Both the position numbers and the translations under genes were made by a program. A stretch of DNA of 64,000 nt. Origin: Pythium myriotylum (lineage: Eukaryota > Oomycota > Peronosporomycetes > Pythiales > Pythiaceae). This document shows positions 58,383 to 64,000 of the stretch, piece by piece. The notes under the pieces are model-generated. The model searched no databases. It was not told where the DNA came from and saw only the letters and a list, made by a program, of their open reading frames with translations. Where the stretch lies: positions 992,001-1,056,000 of the forward strand of contig JALJCQ010000011.1 of NCBI GenBank assembly GCA_023091665.1, in the 5' to 3' direction. Numbering within the stretch: the stretch's first letter is position 1; every line of letters begins with the position of its first letter.

Positions 58383-59843
58383 TCACACCTCAAGGACGCT
58401 CAGGTCCTGGGTCAGTTCGGTGACGGGCTCGTCGCTCTCACTCTTAGTGGCAGTGAAGGCTGCTTCTTGGTGGCCGAGCGTGCCTTCCTGCCCACATGTG
58501 TTCGGTGGCTCGCTCAGTGCCGTGTCCATCGACTGGAGTGACGCATCAGTGTCGTTGGCTGCGAGTCCAGAGCACTCGCTTTGGCGGATCCGCTCGATCA
58601 CAACAAGCTTGATGGCGGTGTCCATCTCGCGGGTGAAACCGATCGGCATGCTATCCGGAAAAAAAAAATGAGCATCACACGGAAAGCAGGCTTTCGCAGG
58701 CGTCCAGTCACTTACCGACAGTAGGGGCAGTAGAAGAATTTGAGCATTCCGAAGCACTTGACACACACGACGTGCGAACACTGGAGAAGCATCGCTTTCG
58801 TATCACGAAAACTCTCGAAGCATATCCTGGGGAGGTCGAGTTAGAATATTTCAGAGCATGCAGAGATAACGAAGATACTCACCCGCACTCCATGCGCTCA
58901 CGCGCCAGCCGGTCGATGAGAGTCTTGTCGGTGTCGAGGAGTACCGTGAACTGCCTCGCTGGCACGTGGAACGCGAGCAACACTACAAAAGTAATGGAAA
59001 TATAAGAGCCGCCACTTGTCGCGCCAATGAATTGAGGTGCCCACCACATTTTGCTTGGGCACCCAACTGGCATAAGGGTAGACCCACAGCGTGGGACTCG
59101 AATGAGTTCCCATTTACGGGCGACGTGGTCGCCTTGGATGTGAACATGATCCACGCTGCCATCAGTGGCTCCACATCCGAGCGCAAAATCGATTTGATGT
59201 CACACATTGCATTGACATCATTCTGCACCAGAGCCTCGGCCACTCTCAATGTCACCTCACCGGTGTCCAGGTGTGTTTGCTCATTCACCCCCCTTGGCCA
59301 AGCGTAGTTCTTCTTGTCGATCTGGTGGAGGATAGTTCCAAGCGCTTCACGAAGCGATACGTTACTAGAACTGAGAGCCTCTGGAGCTGAGAGTCGGATC
59401 AACGTTCTCGACACTGAGAACAGCGATTTGATCATGGTCTCCAGAATACCCCCATACCTGGCGTAGAAGATCAACAGTAGTGTCGATCGACGCCCGGTAG
59501 TTGGGCAATGGAGCGCTTGTCGCGCGCGCGGGATGATGAGCTGCGCCGAGAGTGGCGCGGCGCCCAACACCTCGGCGCAGTATGCGTCCATTTCCTCGGT
59601 CGCGTCGCTCACGGCGATCCCCGACGCCTGCAGCGATCGCAGCGTATCGACACGGACGCGATAGTTGGCTCGCGAGCTCGTCCACGCGTGGATCACGCGG
59701 CCGTGGCCGCAGTAAAGCGCGAACGAGTGGAGACGCGATGGGTGGCAGAGCTTGATCACGTCGCCGGGGCTGAAGAGCTCGCCAGTCGACTGCAGCGACT
59801 CGGCTGGCTCGCCTTGGTCGACGCCTGCGGTGCCCACGCCCAT
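58383..59843 (-). CDS. RING-finger protein with an N-terminal LRAT/NlpC-like box
   Basis: Four minus-strand exons inferred: 59843-59048, 58982-58883, 58826-58716 and 58650-58383 (introns 65, 56 and 65 nt); about 424 aa. Start at the first in-frame ATG, in GCCATGG. Near the N-terminus FSPGDVIKLCHPSRLHSFAL followed by YCGHGRVIHAW resembles the PGDxI...HxAxYxGxGxVIH box of LRAT/NlpC-P60 folds; I could not identify the catalytic Cys box (NCEHF-like) further on. Near the C-terminus MECGICFESF, QCSHVVCVKCFGML and YCPYCR make a C3HC4 RING finger interrupted by two introns, implying E3 ubiquitin ligase activity. The RING is clear; the splice joining the long first exon to the RING exons (donor after 59048) was chosen by frame and is less certain, so two separate genes remain possible. 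Confidence 0.6.
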
Positions 59844-60045
59844 GGCGAAAGACGCGACGGCCGTTGGTTCGTGAAGTGCTCCGACCTCGCTCGCGAGTGC
59901 CCGGCCATGGTCTCTGCTTGTCTTGCCTTTCTCGGACCCGAGAGCGATTGGGGTTGCTTGGATCAAAAAACGCCTGAGTCGGAGTCGGCATCAGACATGT
60001 TGATCTGAGGATGTGGACAGTGTAGCCATCAAGCGGATACGTGTA

Positions 60046-61482
60046 TTACCGAACGGTGCCATCGATGCGCACGTCGCAGGCGCCGACTCCTTCCGTGTCG
60101 ACGCGCAGCTGCCCGACGATGCGGCCTCGATGGCCGAAGCTAAGAGTTATCGTGACGATCGCTGCGAGTCCGGGGGCCAAGCGAGCCGACTCCTTGTCGT
60201 AGTGGGCCACAGCGATGGTCGCCGCCTTCGTGCCGGTCGACGCCGACAGGTTCTTGACGCAGAACCGCTCCTGCTTGGTTCCGACATTGCGGACTCGCAC
60301 AGGAAAGAGATAAACTTCTCCCAACGCCAAGTTGTTCAGGGTGATACACGGCGGTGAAACCTCCATCGCAAACGAAAGCAAGGTCGGCGACATAACGCTG
60401 GTTTGGGCAGACTCCAAGTTTTCTACGCGAAAAATATCGCGCGTCCGTAGAGGCGACATCCTGGTCGCATTGGACGACGAGGTACCGAGATCCATCGAGA
60501 GACTGTCGAAGTTGAATGCAGGCCGCCCCCCGGATTGGCCGCGAGTACATCGACTCGAAGATGCTCGACTCGAGTCTCTGGCAGCCGGTGTGGAGACTCC
60601 GGGATCCCTGTATGGAGACCGAGGTGGTGTAGGCGCACGACTTGCGGGACTGTACATAGCTGTTCGCGACAGTGCCGCCAATGATGCTTCGTTCGTCACG
60701 TCGACTCCGTACCCTATTCGAGCCGAGTCGCGAGCAGTGTAAGACGAGAGCGGCGTCTCAGGGCGTAGAGGTGAACGGTGTGTCTGCGGAGTTGGCTCAT
60801 CGCGTGGCGTAGTCAGAGGAAGACGGGATGCAATAGAGTACTCAGGTCCTATGAGTTCATTGATTCCATGCTCGGTCAAAACCCAGCAGGGCTTCTTCCC
60901 GGACGTGAACACCCGTCTCCATATCTCTGGCTCACGTCCATCGTGTTGTTGGTTGCTCGCCAACGGCGAAATCGTTTGAGATGCAACAAACTTGAACGAC
61001 TTGCTGCTTGGAGAAGGGGACAATGGTGACATTCCAGGAAGAAGCGTGGTCGGCGGCGATAGAACCGACCGGTGGCGACCGAGGTTCCCGACGTCGCGAG
61101 AGTATTGCATCTTGAAATCGTTCACTTCCTGCGGATTGTGCCTCGTTATGAAGTCTCGCCCGCCAACGAATTTGCTCTTGTTTGAGAGTGATCGACAGCT
61201 GTAGGGCTGCATGATCTTGTAATCGTCGTAATCGGGGATCGCGAGGATCATCAGGGCATTCTTCTGATCCAGCACAGTGCTCTTCCTCGTCTTGCGCGCG
61301 ATTTGCTCGGTGACACTCATCTCCAGCAGCAGACGGGGGCTGGTGCGGCCGGTCGGGGACCGCGAGAGCGACTGGGGAGTTGCGATCGTCCTCATGGATT
61401 CTTGAGCCCGTGACGACGCGAAACTGGGCGAGCGAAGCGGGCTTCCGCTCTTGAACTCGTCCAGCGTGTCCATTCCATTCAT
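60046..61482 (-). CDS. ASH (ASPM-SPD2-Hydin)-domain protein, probably flagellar/centrosomal
   Basis: One uninterrupted minus-strand frame, 478 aa from the ATG at 61482. An earlier in-frame ATG (61653) exists, but the sequence between them contains promoter-like motifs, so I prefer the later start. The first ~360 residues are Ser/Pro/Arg-rich with repeated SPxR-type patterns and look disordered (phosphorylation-prone). The last ~110 residues form an immunoglobulin-like ASH/MSP pattern: MEVSPPCITLNNLALGEVYL, FPVRVRNVGTKQERFCVKN, ARLAPGLAAIVTITLSFGH and VGQLRVDTEGVG. ASH domains are typical of cilia-, centrosome- and Golgi-associated proteins. The specific ortholog is not recognised. Confidence 0.65.
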   Translation of the reverse strand: MNGMDTLDEFKSGSPLRSPSFASSRAQESMRTIATPQSLSRSPTGRTSPRLLLEMSVTEQIARKTRKSTVLDQKNALMILAIPDYDDYKIMQPYSCRSLSNKSKFVGGRDFITRHNPQEVNDFKMQYSRDVGNLGRHRSVLSPPTTLLPGMSPLSPSPSSKSFKFVASQTISPLASNQQHDGREPEIWRRVFTSGKKPCWVLTEHGINELIGPEYSIASRLPLTTPRDEPTPQTHRSPLRPETPLSSYTARDSARIGYGVDVTNEASLAALSRTAMYSPASRAPTPPRSPYRDPGVSTPAARDSSRASSSRCTRGQSGGRPAFNFDSLSMDLGTSSSNATRMSPLRTRDIFRVENLESAQTSVMSPTLLSFAMEVSPPCITLNNLALGEVYLFPVRVRNVGTKQERFCVKNLSASTGTKAATIAVAHYDKESARLAPGLAAIVTITLSFGHRGRIVGQLRVDTEGVGACDVRIDGTVR

Positions 61483-61850
61483 TGGAATCAGAGAAAAGCG
61501 CACGCGATCGAGTGAGCGAGTCGTCGAGTGCGGTGACCTCACGGAAGCAGGCGCGCGTGAAAATAGCGGCGGTCGAAGGTCAGATACCGAACAGGCCCAT
61601 GTGATTGGGTCGTTCACATTGCACACGATTGGTTGAAATACGAACGTAGCCATCCTATTTAGCCTAGCAATTGGTACAAAGTAATTCGTTTGGGCCAATC
61701 AGCATGACCCACCTCAAGTGAGGTTTTACCAACCGCTTCAAACGAGGTTTTATGGGTGGATTTTTTCGCCCCACTTCACGCAGACGCAGGCACGTAGCAC
61801 ACCAGCAAGGAGCCGGAGACCCACCGGAGGCACTCAGGAAGCGCGCGATC
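61483..61850. promoter_or_regulatory. Divergent promoter between the ASH-domain gene and coatomer delta
   Basis: The 368-bp interval has CCCATGTGATTGGGT at 61596-61610 (with an inverted CCAAT box), a second ATTGG near 61620-61625 and a plus-strand CCAAT near 61695. A near-perfect direct repeat, TCAA-N2-GAGGTTTTA, occurs at 61714-61728 and 61738-61752, 24 bp apart. The same 15-mer and the word ACGAGGTTTT also occur together upstream of the first bZIP gene (46475-46511), so they are probably shared regulatory elements. Confidence 0.55.
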
Positions 61851-63841
61851 ATGGTGCGTGGAGGCTCTCGCGGCGGCGAGGGGACTGTACCTTTTATGGG
61901 GGCGACTGACGGTGCGCGGCGCGGCGGCGTAGGTCGTTCTGTCGGCGGCGCTCTTGACGCGCAACGGCAAAGGTACGAGCAGCTACGGGCCTCGGGGCTG
62001 CGCAGGGTCTGACGAGTGGCGGCTCTCTCGGAACAGTTCTAGTGGCGCGTCAGTTCGTGGAGATCACGCGCATCCGACTGGAGGTACGCCGCAGGCTGCG
62101 CGAGCGCTCGAGACGCGAGGAGCTGACTCGATGCACTGAACTCTCCAGGGCCTGCTCACGGCGTTCCCGAAACTCCTCTCCAGCGGCTCGCGCGAGCACA
62201 CTTTCATCGACACGGAGAGCGTGCGATATGTCTACCAACCGCTCGAGAATTACTTCGTGCTGATCATCACGAATAAGACGAGCAACATTGTCGAGGATCT
62301 GCACACGATCCAAGTGCTCTCGAAGCTCGTGCCGGACATCTGCGGCTCGCTCAACGAGAATGCGATTCGCGACAAGCAATTCGAGCTCATTTTCGGCTTC
62401 GATGAGCTCATCTCGGCCGGCGGCCACTCGGAAAACATCAACGTGCAGCAGATTCGGGTCAACATGGAGATGGAGTCGCACGAGGAAAAGCTCCACAACA
62501 TGATCCAGGAGAGCAAGCGCGCCGCCGCGAAGGACGACATGAAGCGCCACCAGATCCGCATCAAGGAAGAGCAGCGCGAACGCGCGCGCCTCGAACGCGC
62601 TGGGCTTGGTGGGTACGCCAAGCAGACTGGTTTCGGCAACGCGATGAGCTCCGCATTCGGTAACTCGCCTCGTGGCGGCGTCTCGCCCTCGAACGCAGCA
62701 TCCTTTGCGAGCAACAACAACTTCCCTACCTCTCCAACTTCATACAACAAAGCGCCTGAACCGGCTGCTCCGATTACCAAGACGTCGGGCATGAAGCTCG
62801 GCGGCGGCTCGAAATCCAGCGGCAAGTCATTCTTGGATGCGATGGCCGCCGAGGATGACCTCAAGGAGATCCCACCGATGAGTGCGCCGGTTCAAGCTGT
62901 TGCGCCACCGACACCCGCGGTTGCCGTCAGCAGCGATCCTATCGGCGTCGTTGTCGAAGAGAAGCTGACGGTGCAACTAACACGCGATGGCGCTCTGGAG
63001 CAGCTAGAAGTCAAGGGCAGCCTCTTCGTGTCAGTCAATGACCAAGATAGTGCATGCTGTCGTCTGAAGCTGAGATCGTCCACAGCGAATGGCATCTCCT
63101 TCCAGACCCACCCGAAGGTTGACAAGCGTTTGTTTGACCAGGAATCCGTACTAGGATTGAAGGTGTGTTGGATCAGTGTTGCTAGTCGAGAAGAGGGTCA
63201 CTCATGGTGTTGGTTGCGCAGGATTCTACGAAACCTTTCCCTTCAACCCGTGTGGCTGTGCTGCGATGGAGTTTGAAGACACAAGACGAGTCTTTCCTTC
63301 CGCTCAACATCGTCTGTTGGCCTGAAGAACAGGGCGGCGGCAAGGTATGGGCGATTTATGGATGAGTCGCATCATCTCTCTCTTACCGTTTTCGAATGGG
63401 TGGTTAGATCAACGTCACGATTGAGTACTCGATGGATCGCGACATGGTTCTTGACAACGTCAACATTATCGTTCCGCTTGGCTCGCACAACTCACCTCAA
63501 GTCGCGCACATTGACGGTCAATTCCAGCATGACTCTGCTAGTGGAAGCCTCCTGTGGCATCTGGATACCATCGACTCTTCGTGAGTATTCTGTCGTCCTT
63601 GTCCCTGTAGCCGTTTACTCATACGATCTCATTTTCCCAATCCAGAAACAACTCGGGCACGTTGGAGTTTGCAATCCCCGGCAACAACCTCGACGTGTTC
63701 TTCCCGCTCTCCGTATCGTTTTACTCTCGGAGCGTTTACAGCGACGTTGACGTGGAGGCCGTCGCCAAGGTCGCTGATCATTCGCCCGTGCAGTTCGGTT
63801 TTGAAAAGCTGCTCTCGACGGAGAACTACCAGATCGTTTAG
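61851..63841 (+). CDS. ARCN1: Coatomer subunit delta (delta-COP)
   Basis: Seven exons: 61851-61853 (ATG only), 61933-61972, 62037-62083, 62149-63162, 63222-63344, 63408-63580 and 63646-63841; all GT-AG introns of 59-79 nt; 531 aa (human 511). The spliced N-terminus reads MVVLSAALLTRNGKVLVARQ, then FVEITRIRLEGLLTAFPKLL, ESVRYVYQPLENYFVLI and FGFDELISAGG: the longin-like domain that binds zeta-COP in the adaptor subcomplex of COPI. The linker has a charged helix (QIRIKEEQRERARLERAG) and Gly/Ser-rich parts. The C-terminal mu-homology domain shows TLEFAIPG and ends ...LSTENYQIV. It acts in retrograde Golgi-to-ER vesicle coats. The assignment is unambiguous. Confidence 0.96.
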
Positions 63842-64000
63842 ATGTTCAAGTATACCGGGGAGACACTGTGGGCCGAAGGACGAGAATGGCGGCGGAGAGG
63901 TATCTGCCACGCTACAATCTCGACTAGTGCAAGCGAATATAAAAAGCACGTTAACCATGTTACTCGGGGTTTATTGCGCCGGACGGAACACGTGCTTCTG
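63842..64000. other. 3' flank of coatomer delta, no gene seen
   Basis: The last 159 bases follow the delta-COP stop. They include an AT-rich patch (GAATATAAAAAGCACG near 63935) that may be 3' UTR or polyadenylation context. No gene can be supported before the edge. Confidence 0.4.

Noticed and set aside
59365..59991. A 208-codon Arg-rich minus-strand frame overlapping the RING gene
   Set aside because: Its translation is mostly Arg/Ala runs, while the overlapping frame has the PGDVIKL and GHGRVIHAW motifs and natural codon use.
61483..61653. N-terminal extension of the ASH-domain protein from the upstream in-frame ATG at 61653
   Set aside because: The extension overlaps the CCAAT-containing 15-mer shared with another promoter and lacks protein-like conservation signals, so the start at 61482 is preferred.
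37128..64000. tRNA, rRNA, transposon ORFs or terminal repeats
   Set aside because: No cloverleaf with A/B boxes, rRNA segment, transposase, reverse transcriptase or integrase motif was recognised in the gene-dense part.

Overview
This window looks like nuclear DNA of an oomycete, probably a zoospore-forming Phytophthora/Pythium-type species. The evidence is GC-rich coding DNA, short GT-AG introns (mostly 53-91 nt), very compact gene spacing, two bZIP factors with the altered basic region known from oomycetes, and eukaryotic housekeeping genes such as delta-COP. Cep57-like, TBC1D32-like and ASH-domain genes suggest centrosomes and flagella are retained. No bacterial, viral or organellar signature was seen.

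Positions 1-37127 are one minus-strand reading frame with no stop codon. It begins at an ATG at 37127 and runs off the left edge, giving at least 12,375 codons. From N to C terminus the protein has: a hydrophilic leader with two Thr-rich units; two GH5 (exo-1,3-beta-glucanase-type) modules in a 1,383-bp tandem duplication; about 30 copies of a 72-residue Thr-rich unit in higher-order blocks; 17 copies of a 297/312-residue unit with amphipathic-helix and charged segments; and an array of 1,239-bp units, each carrying another GH5 module (eight complete, one cut by the window edge). All 11 GH5 modules keep the nucleophile Glu but have Asp in place of the general acid/base Glu. There is no signal peptide and little cysteine. 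I infer a giant intracellular beta-1,3-glucan-binding or scaffolding protein; this is the main candidate for an undescribed system.

Positions 37128-38712 are a GC-rich divergent promoter interval. The rest (38713-63841) is a dense cluster of ordinary intron-containing genes: a membrane-anchored fumarate reductase-like flavoprotein, a Myb/SANT-like DNA-binding protein, a Cep57-like coiled-coil protein, a small four-exon CENP-S/MHF1 gene, two convergent bZIP genes, an MPPE1/Cdc1-type metallophosphoesterase, a TBC1D32/Broad-minded-like protein, a ZNF511-like zinc-finger protein, a RING protein with an LRAT/NlpC-like box, an ASH-domain protein, and coatomer delta whose start codon is an exon of its own.

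Neighbouring genes are mostly convergent or divergent, with 14-150 bp between them. They do not form one pathway, but three of them (Cep57-like, TBC1D32-like, ASH-domain) fit centrosome/flagellum biology.
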